From an uncultured Alphaproteobacteria bacterium (lineage in GTDB: Bacteria; Pseudomonadota; Alphaproteobacteria; Caulobacterales; Aquidulcibacteraceae), in contig CADEEA010000024.1 of assembly GCA_902826245.1 (NCBI GenBank), forward strand, positions 1 to 43,689: a stretch of DNA of 43,689 nucleotides, in the 5' to 3' direction. Both the position numbers and the translations under genes were made by a program. This document shows positions 8,310 through 17,813 of the stretch, piece by piece. Below the pieces are notes generated by a model. That model worked only from the letters and a program-made list of their open reading frames with translations. It was not told where the DNA came from and did no database searches. Every line of letters starts with the position of its first letter. Positions within the stretch are counted from its first letter, which is position 1.

Positions 8310-8984
8310 CTACCGCTTCACCACCATCAGCAGCCCATCGCCGATACCCACCATCGCCGCATGCACGCGCGCGTCCGCCCTGGCTTTCAACGCCAGCGTA
8401 CGCAGCGCGACCGTGTCCGGAGTCTGATTGCTTGGATCCGCTACCGCCCCGGACCAGAGCACATTATCGAACAGCATGGCCCCGCCGGGGCGGAGCAGTT
8501 GCAGCCCGCGTTCATAATAAGCGTCGTACCCGGTCTTGTCGGCATCGATGAAGCCGAGATCGTAGCTGCCTTCCTCCCCGGCGGCGAGGCGCGCGTCGAG
8601 CGTTTCCGTCGCAGGCGCGACCACGAGCTCGATCGCGTCGACGACGCCAGCGTCCCGCCAATAACCCCGCGCTTTCGAAGTCCATTCCTCGGAGATATCG
8701 CACGCCAGCAGATGCGCGTTCACGCCGTGCATGTCTTTCAGCGTCAGCGTGACCGCCAGCGAAGAATAGCCCGTGAACACGCCGATCTCGAACGCGCGCT
8801 TGGCGACCATCACGCGCGCGATGAGCGCCATAAACGCGCCCTGCTCGGCGCTGATCTGCATGATCGAGACGCCGCCGAGTGCTGCGGTTTCCTCGCGGCA
8901 GCGCGCGAGCACGGGATGTTCGGGCGGATTTGCGTTTGCGAGGTAGGCGACGATTTCGGGCGAGAGGTTGAGGGATGTGGACAT
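8310..8984 (-). CDS. Class I SAM-dependent O-methyltransferase (caffeoyl-CoA OMT-like)
   Basis: 224 residues from ATG 8984. The open frame continues to 9164, but that extension only reads through the palindromic repeat. The Rossmann methyltransferase core is visible: FEIGVFTGYSSLAVT (SAM-binding motif I), LLACDISEEW (motif II acidic residue), DLGFIDADKTGYDAYYE (metal and substrate acid cluster) and LLRPGGAMLFDNVLWSG. This is the cation-dependent catechol/caffeoyl-CoA O-methyltransferase family (Methyltransf_3). The natural substrate in bacteria is usually unknown. It lies downstream of metK, which makes its methyl donor, but a repeat-filled 200-bp gap separates them, so an operon is doubtful. 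Confidence 0.9.
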   Translation of the reverse strand: MSTSLNLSPEIVAYLANANPPEHPVLARCREETAALGGVSIMQISAEQGAFMALIARVMVAKRAFEIGVFTGYSSLAVTLTLKDMHGVNAHLLACDISEEWTSKARGYWRDAGVVDAIELVVAPATETLDARLAAGEEGSYDLGFIDADKTGYDAYYERGLQLLRPGGAMLFDNVLWSGAVADPSNQTPDTVALRTLALKARADARVHAAMVGIGDGLLMVVKR

Positions 8985-9050
8985 GGGCGCTCCGGCAGCA
9001 AGCAATAGCTCTACGGGCCGCGTGATACTATCGGCGGAAACGCGCTGACC

Positions 9051-9162
9051 GACCACCCATCCCCGGGACGCCGCGTCAGCGGCGGGCCCGGGGCCCATAA
9101 ACCCAGACGTTCGTGATCTTGGGCCCCGGAATTCACTTCGCGAATCCGGGGATGGGTGGGTC
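9051..9162. repeat. 112-bp palindromic intergenic repeat element
   Basis: The outer arms GACCACCCATCCCCGG (9051-9066) and CCGGGGATGGGTGGGTC (9146-9162) are complementary apart from one extra base. Nested pairs lie inside: GGGCCCGG-type blocks near 9084-9096 and 9121-9129, a CGCCGC/GCGGCG hairpin near 9069-9084 and a TTCGCGAA palindrome near 9137-9144. The whole element can fold into one long branched hairpin. It fills the gap between metK and the methyltransferase gene. It looks like a REP or MITE-type dispersed repeat, and no second copy is seen in this window. It may also end transcription from metK. Confidence 0.7.
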
Positions 9163-9184
9163 ATAGCTTCAGTGAGCGAGGCGC

Positions 9185-10405
9185 CTAATTCAACCGCTTC
9201 AGCTGCTCCACCAGATCCGTGCGCTCCCAGCCGAAGCCGCCTTCATTGTCGGGCTGGCGGCCGAAATGGCCGTACGCAGCGGTGCGGGCGTAGATCGGCT
9301 GATTGAGCCGGAGGTGCTTGCGGATTGCGCGAGGCGTGCAGCCGTCCATCATTTCCTGCAGCGCCTTTTCGAGCTTGGCTGGATCGATCGTGTCGGCGCC
9401 GTGCAGGTCGACGTAGAAGCTGGTCGGCACAGCCACACCGATGGCGTAGCTGATCTGGATGGTGCAGCGCTGGGCAAGGCCCGCGGCGACAACGTTTTTC
9501 GCCAAGTACCGGCACGCATAGGCGGCCGAGCGATCAACCTTCGTCGGGTCCTTGCCCGAGAATGCGCCGCCTCCATGGGGCGCCGCGCCGCCATAGGTAT
9601 CGACGATGATTTTGCGGCCTGTGAGGCCGCTATCGCCGTCGGGACCGCCGATCTCGAACTTGCCGGTTGGGTTGATCAGCCATTTGGTTTTCTTCGTCAC
9701 CAACCCATCGGGAAACACCGAAAGCGCGTAGGGCTTGACCAGCTCTTCCATGCGCTTGGTGCTGTAGTTTGAACCGTTCAGCTTCCTCGTGTGCTGATGG
9801 CTGACGACGACGGCGACGACCTCCGCCGGCTTGCCGTTCTCGTAGCGCAGCGTGACCTGGCTTTTCGCGTCCGGCTCCAGTTCAGGCCGTTCGCCGGAAT
9901 GGCGCACGTCCGCCAGGCGTTTCAGGATGTTGTGGGAGTATTGCAGCGTGGCTGGCATCAGCTCCGGCGTTTCGCTGCAGGCGTGGCCGAACATGATGCC
10001 CTGATCGCCGGCGCCTTCGTCCTTCTTCGCGGTGGCGTCCACGCCCTGGGCGATGTGCGCCGACTGGCCGTGCAGGTAGCAGGCGTATTTTGCCTTCTCC
10101 CAGTGAAAGCCCTTCTGAGCGTAGCCAATCTCCTTCACCGCCGCGCGCACCTTGGGCTGCAGCGAGGCGATGATCTCTTTGGTGAAAGCCTTGTTTTCGG
10201 TCTTCGATTTGCCCGGCCGCCCAGCGCGCACTTCGCCGGCGAGAATGATGCGATTGGTGGTGACCATGGTTTCGCAAGCCACCCGGGCTTCCGGATCGGC
10301 CGCGAGGAAAGCGTCAACCGCGACGTCGGAAATTCGATCGGCCACCTTATCGGGATGGCCCTCGGAGACGCTTTCGCTGGTGAAGACGTAAGATGCTCTA
10401 GCCAC
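9185..10405 (-). CDS. metK: S-adenosylmethionine synthetase
   Basis: 406 residues, close to the family length. It makes S-adenosylmethionine from methionine and ATP in the cytosol. Motifs in order: [19 protein letters not shown] (ATP and magnesium site), [21 protein letters not shown] (methionine loop), the phosphate-binding [19 protein letters not shown], and the C-terminal GHFGR. A lysine-rich insertion near residues 65-80 and 118-130 is typical of alphaproteobacterial MetK. It follows the Cro/CI regulator by 63 bases on the same strand. I looked there for a SAM-sensing riboswitch and saw no convincing one. Confidence 0.98.
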   Translation of the reverse strand: MARASYVFTSESVSEGHPDKVADRISDVAVDAFLAADPEARVACETMVTTNRIILAGEVRAGRPGKSKTENKAFTKEIIASLQPKVRAAVKEIGYAQKGFHWEKAKYACYLHGQSAHIAQGVDATAKKDEGAGDQGIMFGHACSETPELMPATLQYSHNILKRLADVRHSGERPELEPDAKSQVTLRYENGKPAEVVAVVVSHQHTRKLNGSNYSTKRMEELVKPYALSVFPDGLVTKKTKWLINPTGKFEIGGPDGDSGLTGRKIIVDTYGGAAPHGGGAFSGKDPTKVDRSAAYACRYLAKNVVAAGLAQRCTIQISYAIGVAVPTSFYVDLHGADTIDPAKLEKALQEMMDGCTPRAIRKHLRLNQPIYARTAAYGHFGRQPDNEGGFGWERTDLVEQLKRLN

Positions 10406-10468
10406 TCGGATTCTCCGACCCCATTGAATTAAGCGGCCCTCTTAGGGATAGCCGGCGGCAGGCGCAAC

Positions 10469-10882
10469 TCAGCCCGGTTTGGTGTCCGCGGTCGCGTCAT
10501 CTGCCAATGCGCGCACCAGTTCGACCACCCGCCTTCGCACCTTCAGGCTCTCGATTGAAGCAAACAGAGACATCAACTGCACGCCCTCGGGCGTCGCCAA
10601 CACGTCGCCGGCAAAGTCCCTCGCCTCCTCCGCGACGCCAGCGCGGCCCGCTGTCAAGCCCTCGAAGAAGCGCGAAACCGGCATGTCAAGCGAGGCGGCA
10701 ATGTCGAACAAGCGGCTGGCGGCAATGCGATTGACGCCCTTCTCGTACTTCTGGACCTGCTGGAAGGTGACGCCCAGCAATTCGGCAAGCCGTTCTTGGC
10801 TCATGCTGATTTCGAGGCGGCGCGACCGCACCCGTTGGCCAATCCTTCTATCGACGGCGTTCGCCGCGCGCTCGTCATTCAT
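10469..10882 (-). CDS. Cro/CI-type helix-turn-helix regulator
   Basis: 137 residues. The HTH_3 domain covers about residues 14-70: RIGQRVRSRRLEISMSQERL, then AELLGVTFQQVQKYEKGVNR, then IAASRLFDIAASL. The tail, about residues 75-137, is a helical segment of the kind seen in SinR/PhrR-like regulators of alphaproteobacteria. Its start overlaps the end of lnt by four bases (ATGA), so it is translated with the envelope genes upstream. It precedes metK, and I infer that it may help control that gene. The DNA target is not visible. Confidence 0.92.
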   Translation of the reverse strand: MNDERAANAVDRRIGQRVRSRRLEISMSQERLAELLGVTFQQVQKYEKGVNRIAASRLFDIAASLDMPVSRFFEGLTAGRAGVAEEARDFAGDVLATPEGVQLMSLFASIESLKVRRRVVELVRALADDATADTKPG

Positions 10883-12513
10883 CGTTTTGGCCCCGGAGCC
10901 CTCGCGGCAGGCAAAAATCTGGCCAACCCGACCAGCGCAAGAAGGAGGGCAACAAGGACATTTCCGTAGCGCGCCATAGTCGTTTCAACCAATGCGGGAG
11001 GTATCTGCGCCTCAGCGAACATTCCTCGCGCTCGAGTTGAACTAATCTCGCGGCCAAAAGAGTCAACAATTGCCGACACGCCCCCTGAAGCCGCCCGCGC
11101 CATCGGCAGCCCCTCTTCAATGGCGCGGTAGCGGGCCATAGCGTAGTGCTGCTGGGGCCCGATGCCGCCCCCGAACCAGGCGTCGTTGGTAAGGCTGATC
11201 AGCCAGCCGGGCCGCTCGGCACCGTGGGGCGTCAGTCCCGGAAAAATTGCCTCATAACAAATGAGTATGACCGCCTCCGGGGCGCCAGGCACGACGATGC
11301 GGGACGGCGGCGGACCGGGCGTGAAATAGCCGCCTATCTGCTGCAGGGCGGGGATCCCGAGCGAGCGCACAAAGTCCTCGAAGGGCATGATTTCGCTGCC
11401 AGGCACCAAGCGGTGCTTGTCATAGATTTGCGGACTGTTCCGGTACTGCCCCTGGGCCCAATATAGCACTGCGGCCGAATTGAAGAACTGGCGTTTTTGC
11501 CGGTCGATCCTCGTGAGCCCCACGATCAACGCCCGCTCGCCAAGAGCGCGGCCTATCTCGTCGAGAAAGGCTGGGTTCTCCAGCATGAAGAAATTCACTA
11601 CTGGGATCGCGCCCTCCGGCCAGATCACGATCGACGCGCGGCTCTCCTCCGGCGATCCGCTGGCGGAGAGATAACGACCCAAGACCCGCCGCTCCTGGTC
11701 GGGGAGCTCACGCCACTTGTCAGCTTGGCTCAGACCCGAATCGGCGACACGCACGATCGGCCGGGCGCCGACAGGGTCAGACGGCGCCTCGGCCAGGCGC
11801 TGAACACCCCATCCCCACGCCATCCCGAGCGCAAGCGAAGACGCCAACACCGGTGCGAGGCGCCGCCAAAGCGGCGCGCCCGCATCTGCAAGCACCGCAA
11901 ACGAGGCGCCGAAAAGCAAGGTGAGCAGTGAGACGCCATAAATTCCAACGAGCGACGCCAGTTGCGACACCGGCTCTCCCGGCGCCCAAATGTAACCCGG
12001 CAGGAGCCAAGGAAAGCCGCCGAACAGATGCCCGCGCATCCATTCGGCTACGAACATGCTTGCCGCGAACGCCGCGATTCTGCGCATGTCGCGCGTCCAC
12101 AGCGCCATCGCCAGCACGCACCCCAGGCCCCAATAGATCGCCATCGCCGCGGCCAGCGCTGCTGTCACTGGCACGCCCCAGACAGCCCCCCACGTCTGTG
12201 AGTCGACTTCGAAGGCCGACGACACCCAGTGAAGCCCGACGCCGAAATAGCCCAGGCCAAAAAACCAGCCGCTCGAGAATGCGCTCCAAAGCCTGCGCGG
12301 GCGCGCGTCGGCTGCGTCCAGCAGCCAGACGAGCGTCACGAGGGAGGCCACGAAAATTGGTGCGGCGAAGAATGGCGCATGGCCCAAGATCGCGAGCGCA
12401 CCAGCCACAAAAGCGAGCCCGCGACGCCGCCACGGCGTTAGCGCGCCAAACCACGCATGGACGCGTGACAAACGACCCTCTTCCGTATCCTCGCCCACCC
12501 GCGACCGCTCCAT
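10879..12513 (-). CDS. lnt: Apolipoprotein N-acyltransferase
   Basis: About 544 residues. An inner-membrane enzyme that adds the third acyl chain to the N-terminal cysteine of lipoproteins. Six or more transmembrane helices fill the first 210 residues. A periplasmic nitrilase-like domain follows with the catalytic Glu in VIWPEGAIPV, Lys in YDKHRLVPGSE and Cys in LICYEAIFP. A final transmembrane helix closes the protein. ATG 12513 lies nine bases after the corC stop; a TTG at 12525 would add four residues and overlap that stop. It sits in the usual corC-lnt order. Its substrates would include the BON and LppC lipoproteins encoded later in the window. Confidence 0.95.
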   Translation of the reverse strand: MERSRVGEDTEEGRLSRVHAWFGALTPWRRRGLAFVAGALAILGHAPFFAAPIFVASLVTLVWLLDAADARPRRLWSAFSSGWFFGLGYFGVGLHWVSSAFEVDSQTWGAVWGVPVTAALAAAMAIYWGLGCVLAMALWTRDMRRIAAFAASMFVAEWMRGHLFGGFPWLLPGYIWAPGEPVSQLASLVGIYGVSLLTLLFGASFAVLADAGAPLWRRLAPVLASSLALGMAWGWGVQRLAEAPSDPVGARPIVRVADSGLSQADKWRELPDQERRVLGRYLSASGSPEESRASIVIWPEGAIPVVNFFMLENPAFLDEIGRALGERALIVGLTRIDRQKRQFFNSAAVLYWAQGQYRNSPQIYDKHRLVPGSEIMPFEDFVRSLGIPALQQIGGYFTPGPPPSRIVVPGAPEAVILICYEAIFPGLTPHGAERPGWLISLTNDAWFGGGIGPQQHYAMARYRAIEEGLPMARAASGGVSAIVDSFGREISSTRARGMFAEAQIPPALVETTMARYGNVLVALLLALVGLARFLPAARAPGPKR

Positions 12514-12521
12514 TGTTGAAA

Positions 12522-13457
12522 TCAACCGTCGCCCAGCGACGTACCGCCGCCAAGCGAACTCTGCAGCCCCGCTTCGCTCGAACGCTTGAGCCGCACGCGC
12601 TTTACCCGGCGAGGATCGGCGTCTACGATCTCTACATCGAAGCCCGCAGGGTGATGCAAGATCTCGCCACGCTGCGGCAGCCGGCCGGCCAGCGCCACCG
12701 CCATGCCGGCGGCGGTGTCGAATTCGTCCTCGTGGTCAGGCAGTTCCAGGCTCGCGCCTAGAGCGGCCTGCAATTGATCGATGGGCGCGCGCCCATCGGC
12801 CTCGTAGGCGCCGCCGCGCTCCTGCACCAGGGCGGAATCGACGTCGTGCTCATCATCAATGGCGCCCACGATCTGCTCGACTAAGTCTTCCATCGACACT
12901 AATCCATCGGTGCCGCCGTATTCGTCTACAACAAGCGCCAAGTGGATGCGGCTCGACTGCATGCGCAGGAACAATGTCGCCAGCGTCATCGATGGCGGAA
13001 CAAACAAGATGTCGCGCTTGATCCGAGCAAGCAGGCGATCGGAGAATTTCGCGCGTGCATTGCCATCGGCCATCGGCGCGAGCAAAGCCATGACATCGCG
13101 TACGTGCAGGAACCCCTGCGGATCATCGAGCGTTTCCCCGTAAACCGGCAAGCGAGAGTGCTGACTCTCGGAGAAAGCCTGAGCCGCCTCTCCCAGTGTC
13201 GCCGACGCCTCAATCGCTACGATATCAGCGCGCGGACGCATAACATCGGCAACCTTCAGCCGATCGAAATGCGCGGCGCGCAGGATCATGTCCTTCTGCG
13301 CCACCTCCATATGCTCGCCATTTTCCGCGCTGGTTCGCAGCGCTTCCTCGACAGCGGCGGCGGAGCCCTGCTTGCCGCGTCCAAACATGCGAGAGAGGCG
13401 TTGGACCAATCCCGCGCGCCTACGTGTTTGCTCGGCTTCGTCTGCGGGTTCACTCAT
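12522..13457 (-). CDS. corC: CorC/HlyC-family CBS-domain protein
   Basis: 311 residues from ATG 13457; a longer frame from 13496 would overlap ybeY. Two CBS domains occupy about residues 65-190. VMRPRADIVAIEA begins the first, and LALVVDEYGGTDGLVSMEDL closes the second. The C-terminal CorC_HlyC domain, about 210-290, has DEFDTAAGMA and RLPQRGE. There are no membrane helices, so this is the soluble short form. The family is linked to magnesium/cobalt efflux, and CBS domains bind adenosine nucleotides. It lies in the conserved phoH-ybeY-corC-lnt order shared by many proteobacteria. Confidence 0.93.
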   Translation of the reverse strand: MSEPADEAEQTRRRAGLVQRLSRMFGRGKQGSAAAVEEALRTSAENGEHMEVAQKDMILRAAHFDRLKVADVMRPRADIVAIEASATLGEAAQAFSESQHSRLPVYGETLDDPQGFLHVRDVMALLAPMADGNARAKFSDRLLARIKRDILFVPPSMTLATLFLRMQSSRIHLALVVDEYGGTDGLVSMEDLVEQIVGAIDDEHDVDSALVQERGGAYEADGRAPIDQLQAALGASLELPDHEDEFDTAAGMAVALAGRLPQRGEILHHPAGFDVEIVDADPRRVKRVRLKRSSEAGLQSSLGGGTSLGDG

Positions 13458-13505
13458 TCGCTTTTGGTTGCACTCCTGTATCGGGTCCACGCACAACCCT
13501 TGCCA

Positions 13506-13961
13506 TCACGCATAGGGGTCGTCGATTCCCAACGAGATCAGAATGGCGCGTTCGCGCGATTCCATTGATTCGGCGTCGGCCGGATCGATATGATCATAGC
13601 CCAATAAGTGCAAAAAGCCGTGCACAACCAGGTGCGCAGCGTGGTGTTCGAAGCGTTTCCCCTGGAATTGCGCTTCAGCGGCAATGGTTTCCGCCGCTAG
13701 CGCGATGTCGCCTAGAAACCCCTGGCTGGCTTCCCCGGCTTCCGCGGGGGGAAAGGAGAGCACGTTGGTAGGCCCCTCCTTGCCGCGGAATTGCCCATTC
13801 AAGCCGGCGATGGCTGCATCATCTCCCAGCAGCAACGACACCGCGCCGGCCTTCCCTTCCGCGGCAGCCGCGGCGGCGGCGACCTCGGACAACAAGTCTT
13901 CGTGCCCGCGCCAGAGAGGACACCCGACAACAATATCCACCTCAAGAACTTCCTCAGTCAT
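13506..13961 (-). CDS. ybeY: Endoribonuclease YbeY, rRNA maturation factor
   Basis: 151 residues from ATG 13961, overlapping the end of phoH by eight bases. The zinc-binding signature H-x3-H-x5-H is intact as HGFLHLLGYDH (His 114, 118 and 124). The preceding TNVLSFPP and GDIALAAET blocks are also standard. YbeY acts on the 3' end of 16S rRNA and in late 70S quality control in the cytosol. The phoH-ybeY pairing is one of the most conserved neighbourhoods in bacteria, which supports the assignment. Confidence 0.96.
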   Translation of the reverse strand: MTEEVLEVDIVVGCPLWRGHEDLLSEVAAAAAAAEGKAGAVSLLLGDDAAIAGLNGQFRGKEGPTNVLSFPPAEAGEASQGFLGDIALAAETIAAEAQFQGKRFEHHAAHLVVHGFLHLLGYDHIDPADAESMESRERAILISLGIDDPYA

Positions 13962-14967
13962 GCCCAACCTCGTCGCGATGATAGGCTTCGACGATGTGTG
14001 CGACGAGCCGATGACGGACGACATCCTGCGTCGCGAAGCGGATCACCTCTACCCCAGGAACGTGTTCGAGGATCGAAATAGCGTGCGCAAGGCCAGACTG
14101 ATCGGCGCGCACAAGGTCGATCTGCGAGGGATCGCCCGTGACCACCATGCGCGATCCTTCGCCAAGCCGAGTGAGCACCATTTTCATTTGCAGCACCGTG
14201 GCGTTTTGGGCCTCGTCCACGATCACGAACGCGTTCGCCAGCGTGCGCCCACGCATAAAGGCCAGCGGCGCGACTTCGATCTGGCGCCGCTCCCGCCGTG
14301 TCTTAAGATCATTCTCGTTTATCTGGCTGCGAAACGCATCCCATATTGGCGCAAGATACGGATCGACTTTCTCGGCTAGATCGCCCGGCAAATAGCCAAG
14401 TTTCTCGCCTGCCTCAACCGCGGGCCGGGTCACAATGATGCGGTCAAATCGTTCTTGCTTGAGCGCCTCGACCGCGGCGGCGACGGCAAGGAAGGTCTTG
14501 CCTGTGCCTGCAGGCCCGACACCAAAAATGAGATCGAGCGCTTCATCGCGTAACGCCTCGACATAGTGCACCTGCCGCGGCGTACGCAGAGTCAGTCCGC
14601 CGAGCTGCGGCAAGGCCATAGGCCCCGGTCTGTCGGATGGCCCCTCCGAGAACGCGATAGCAGCCAGCACTTCGCCTTCGCGCACTCTGCCTTTGCGGCG
14701 CGCAAGATCAGCGAGCGCATCGACGATGCGCTGTACGCGTTCGAGATCAGCGCCGCCGTCCGGGCGCGCGCGCACTGTCAGTTGATCGCCCTGCGCGTCC
14801 AGCGTGACGCGGTAAGCGGGCGTTCCCCGCGGTGCGCCCGGGTCGCGGAACGCTTCCTGGATATGAGCAAGATGGCGGTGCAGCGGGCCGAAGATCGCTT
14901 GCGCCACTCCGGAATCCGACAACGTGATAATCCGAACCAGTTCGCCGTCCTTCTGGAAGCTTGTCAC
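13954..14967 (-). CDS. phoH: PhoH-family ATPase
   Basis: 337 residues. The Walker A motif [11 protein letters not shown] lies at about residues 151-161 and Walker B is [29 protein letters not shown] sensor sequence follows (here beginning TRLGEGSRM). An N-terminal KH-like region, about 40-110, is typical of the PhoH/YbeZ form. The protein is an ATPase thought to work with YbeY on RNA. Its start overlaps the miaB stop by four bases (ATGA), so the two are translationally coupled. Confidence 0.95.
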   Translation of the reverse strand: MTSFQKDGELVRIITLSDSGVAQAIFGPLHRHLAHIQEAFRDPGAPRGTPAYRVTLDAQGDQLTVRARPDGGADLERVQRIVDALADLARRKGRVREGEVLAAIAFSEGPSDRPGPMALPQLGGLTLRTPRQVHYVEALRDEALDLIFGVGPAGTGKTFLAVAAAVEALKQERFDRIIVTRPAVEAGEKLGYLPGDLAEKVDPYLAPIWDAFRSQINENDLKTRRERRQIEVAPLAFMRGRTLANAFVIVDEAQNATVLQMKMVLTRLGEGSRMVVTGDPSQIDLVRADQSGLAHAISILEHVPGVEVIRFATQDVVRHRLVAHIVEAYHRDEVGHD

Positions 14968-16307
14968 GCAACCTCCAGCGCAGCGGCAGAACCTGCCAGC
15001 GAGTTTTGCGACGCGCCAATAATGCGCACCTGGACGATTTCACCCTCGCGGGCGCCGCTCTCGAAATGCACCGCTTGCAGATAAGGCGAGCGGCCGTGCT
15101 TTTGCCCGGGCGCGCGTCCTTTCCCAGCGACAAGCACTGGCAGCGTGCGCCCGACTTGCCCCTCGTTGAACCTGCTTTGCTGCTCGCTCAGCACAGACTG
15201 CAACCGCGCCAGCCGCTCTCTCTTCATCGCCTCATCGACTTGCCCATGCATGAGCGCAGCCGGCGTGCCCGGCCGCGGCGAATATTTGAAGGAGAACGCC
15301 GAGGCAAATCCAACATCGCGCGCCAATTGTTCGCTCGCCTCGAAGTCCTTCTCGCTCTCGCCTGGAAAGCCGACGATGAAGTCGGTCGATAGAGCGATGT
15401 CCGGGCGGGCGATGCGCAATCGGGTGACTATGTCACGATAATGGGCGGCGTCGTGCTTACGGTTCATCGCCTTCAGGATGCGATCCGAGCCTGACTGCAC
15501 CGGCAAATGCAAGAAGGGCATGAGCTTTGGTTCTTCGCCGTGCAACGCGATCAGGTCGCCGGTCATTTCCGCGGGATGCGATGTCATATAACGCAGGCGG
15601 GCGATGCCCTCGATCCGCGCCAATTGCTCCAGCAGGTCGGCGAAGCCGACGCCGCCCGCGCCGTGATAGGCGTTGACGTTCTGCCCCAGCAGCGTGATTT
15701 CGCGGACGCCGCGCTCTGCGAGCGCCCGCGCCTCGACGAGCACATCGGCGACGGGGCGCGAGAACTCGGCGCCGCGCGTGTAAGGTACAACACAAAAAGT
15801 GCAAAACTTGTCGCATCCTTCTTGGATCGACAAAAACGCCGTAACGCCATCGGGCGCGCGGGCCGGCAGCGCATCGAATTTCTCTTGCGCAGAAAAGTCC
15901 GCGGCGAGCCGCTCGCCGCGTTTGCGTGCGGCGAGCGCAATCAGCTCGGGCAGCTTGTGGTATGCTTGCGGGCCGACGACCAGATCCACTTCCGGGGCGC
16001 GGCGCATGATCTCTTCGCCCTCGGCTTGCGCTACACACCCGGCGATGGCGATGGTCATGCCCTTGCCTTCGCTCGCGCGGCGCTCCTTGTGCGCACGTAG
16101 GCGGCCAATTTCGGAATAGACTTTCTCGGTCGCTTTTTCGCGAATATGGCAGGTGTTCAGAATAACAAGGTCGGCATCGTCGGGCTTCCCGGCCACGGCA
16201 TAACCGAGCGGCGCGAGCACATCACGCATGCGCTCGCTGTCGTAGACATTCATCTGGCAGCCGTAAGTCTCGATGAAGACGTGCTTTGGGACGGCGCGTT
16301 CGCTCAT
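14964..16307 (-). CDS. miaB: tRNA-2-methylthio-N6-dimethylallyladenosine synthase
   Basis: 447 residues from ATG 16307, one base after the fur stop. This is a radical-SAM methylthiotransferase that modifies A37 of tRNAs reading UNN codons. The N-terminal UPF0004 domain binds one Fe-S cluster through Cys in [23 protein letters not shown] and [11 protein letters not shown]. The radical-SAM cluster motif CxxxCxxC is [19 protein letters not shown]-terminal TRAM domain follows, near residues 375-445. Fe-S supply may come from the Nfu-type scaffold encoded about 2 kb away. Confidence 0.97.
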   Translation of the reverse strand: MSERAVPKHVFIETYGCQMNVYDSERMRDVLAPLGYAVAGKPDDADLVILNTCHIREKATEKVYSEIGRLRAHKERRASEGKGMTIAIAGCVAQAEGEEIMRRAPEVDLVVGPQAYHKLPELIALAARKRGERLAADFSAQEKFDALPARAPDGVTAFLSIQEGCDKFCTFCVVPYTRGAEFSRPVADVLVEARALAERGVREITLLGQNVNAYHGAGGVGFADLLEQLARIEGIARLRYMTSHPAEMTGDLIALHGEEPKLMPFLHLPVQSGSDRILKAMNRKHDAAHYRDIVTRLRIARPDIALSTDFIVGFPGESEKDFEASEQLARDVGFASAFSFKYSPRPGTPAALMHGQVDEAMKRERLARLQSVLSEQQSRFNEGQVGRTLPVLVAGKGRAPGQKHGRSPYLQAVHFESGAREGEIVQVRIIGASQNSLAGSAAALEVA

Positions 16308-16308
16308 G

Positions 16309-16731
16309 TCAGCGCTTCTTGGTCTTGTCGTCGATCGGCACCCCATATAGCTCCAGCCGGTGGTCCACCAGCCTGTACCCCAATCGCGCGGCGATCTCGT
16401 GCTGCAACCGTTCGATTTCGGGGTCGACGAACTCGATCACTTGGCCCGACCTGGTGTCGATGAGATGATCGTGGTGCTGGTTGGGCGTTTCTTCATAACG
16501 CGAGCGGCCATCGCGGAAATCGTGGCGCTCGAGTATGCCCGCTTCCTCGAACAGCCTCACCGTACGATAGACAGTGGCGATGGAAATACCGGAATCGATT
16601 GCCGCCGCTCGCCGGTGCAGTTCCTCAACGTCGGGATGGTCATGACTCGAAGAGATAACGCGCGCGATGATGCGGCGTTGTTCGGTCATTCGCATGCCGC
16701 GTTCGGCGCAGAGTTTTTCAATCCGGTCCAT
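16309..16731 (-). CDS. fur: Fur-family metal-responsive repressor
   Basis: 140 residues from ATG 16731, with an N-terminal winged helix ([29 protein letters not shown]) and a C-terminal dimerisation domain. The metal-site motif is [16 protein letters not shown]. The Cys-x2-Cys that follows HHDHLI in E. coli Fur is replaced by Asp and Ser, as in the Fur/Mur group of alphaproteobacteria. It could therefore respond to iron or manganese; I cannot decide which from sequence. A longer frame to 16773 exists, but the MDRIEKL start fits the family better. Confidence 0.93.
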   Translation of the reverse strand: MDRIEKLCAERGMRMTEQRRIIARVISSSHDHPDVEELHRRAAAIDSGISIATVYRTVRLFEEAGILERHDFRDGRSRYEETPNQHHDHLIDTRSGQVIEFVDPEIERLQHEIAARLGYRLVDHRLELYGVPIDDKTKKR

Positions 16732-16791
16732 CGTGTCCAATCTGGGCGCGAGGCATACTTTTTCTGCTCCCAACTGTCCACCGCAACAGCA

Positions 16792-17220
16792 TCAAGCCAA
16801 AAGGCCACGGCGCATGACAACGGCGTTAACGCGACCCTCTGAGTAATAATTGGGCCGCGAGCCGACCGCGCCAAAGCCGAGCTTTCCATAGAGCCCAAGC
16901 GCAGCGACATTATTTTCGGCCACCTCCAAATGAAGGCTCTCGGCGCCCCCGCCCCGCGCAACCTCAATCGCAGCCGCGACCAGCGCGGCGCCAAGCCCCC
17001 GCCGACGCGCCGGCGGCCGCACCGCCAACGTCACGATCTCCGCCTCTCCCCCCGCGGCCCAGCCCAACACGAAGCCGTCGCCCGCTGCTTCCGCGAACGC
17101 AAAGGCGCCGGGGTTTGACAACAATCCGGCGACCTCCGCCGCGGTCCAGCCCCGCGCGAATGCTTCGGCATGGATCGCGGCCAGTGCCTCTGCGGCCTCG
17201 ACGCCGACCGCGGCAATCAT
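16792..17220 (-). CDS. rimI: Ribosomal-protein-alanine acetyltransferase, RimI type
   Basis: 142 residues of a single GNAT domain. The acetyl-CoA pyrophosphate loop is RPPARRRGLGAALVAAAI, followed by LHLEVAENNVAALGLYGKLGF, the most typical RimI signature, and the NYYSEGRVNAVVM tail. It would acetylate the N-terminal alanine of ribosomal protein S18 or related substrates. Its ATG overlaps the tsaB stop by four bases, and the tsaB-rimI pair is conserved across bacteria. Confidence 0.93.
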   Translation of the reverse strand: MIAAVGVEAAEALAAIHAEAFARGWTAAEVAGLLSNPGAFAFAEAAGDGFVLGWAAGGEAEIVTLAVRPPARRRGLGAALVAAAIEVARGGGAESLHLEVAENNVAALGLYGKLGFGAVGSRPNYYSEGRVNAVVMRRGLLA

Positions 17221-17810
17221 TGGACTTCGACCGGCAGCGTCACGTGGGGCGCGCGCAGATAGGCGGGATCTGGTTTATAGCGCGCGGGATCCAGCCCGGC
17301 GGCGCGACGCGCTAAAGCGCCGGCGTCGATATTGGGGCGCGCGAGGACTACAACGCGACCCGCGGCGGCGCGCGCCAACATGGATTCATGAGCGCCGCGT
17401 TCTATGGGCGTTGGGGCAATGATGGCTGCGCCATCCTCATACAGCGCCAAGTACGCCGCGCCTGGGGTTTCGACCAGGGCCGCACGCAAACCCGCTTCAC
17501 CATCCTGCAACGCCAGCGCTTCCAGCGTTGAAACGCCGATGCACGGTTTCGCCAGCGCCAGAGCCAGCGCACGCGCGAAGGAAAGTCCCACACGCACGCC
17601 TGTGAAAGAGCCTGGGCCTGTGGTTGCCGCGATGCGGTCAAGCTGACCGAACTCGGCGCCGGCCGCCTGCATTAGTTCGCGCGCCATCGGCGCCAGACGC
17701 TCGGCCTGGCCACGCTGCATGATCTCGCTTTTTGCAGCGAGGACCTTCCCGCCCCGCGCAAGCGCTAAGGAACATGCGTCCAAGCAGGTGTCGATGGCGA
17801 GTACGAGCAG
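17217..17810 (-). CDS. tsaB: tRNA threonylcarbamoyladenosine biosynthesis protein TsaB
   Basis: About 197 residues. It is an ASKHA-fold partner of TsaD needed for t6A37 in ANN-decoding tRNAs. The N-terminal LLVLAIDTCLDACSLAL strand and the TTGPGSFTGVRVGLSFARAL block are diagnostic. The conserved N-terminus begins right after the TAA of the upstream gene, in the same frame. Only CTG 17810 could start it there. The first conventional start, TTG 17783, would remove the AIDT strand. I place the start at CTG with limited confidence. A short or fused form is discussed under findings. Confidence 0.88.
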   Translation of the reverse strand: MLVLAIDTCLDACSLALARGGKVLAAKSEIMQRGQAERLAPMARELMQAAGAEFGQLDRIAATTGPGSFTGVRVGLSFARALALALAKPCIGVSTLEALALQDGEAGLRAALVETPGAAYLALYEDGAAIIAPTPIERGAHESMLARAAAGRVVVLARPNIDAGALARRAAGLDPARYKPDPAYLRAPHVTLPVEVQ

Positions 17811-17813
17811 CTT

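Noticed and set aside
8985..9164. A 60-residue N-terminal extension of the O-methyltransferase
   Set aside because: The extension is encoded entirely by the palindromic repeat and its flank. The family starts near the ATG at 8984.
10406..10468. A SAM-sensing riboswitch upstream of metK
   Set aside because: The gap is only 63 bases and contains no SAM-II, SAM-IV/V, SAH or SAM/SAH core sequence that I could recognise.
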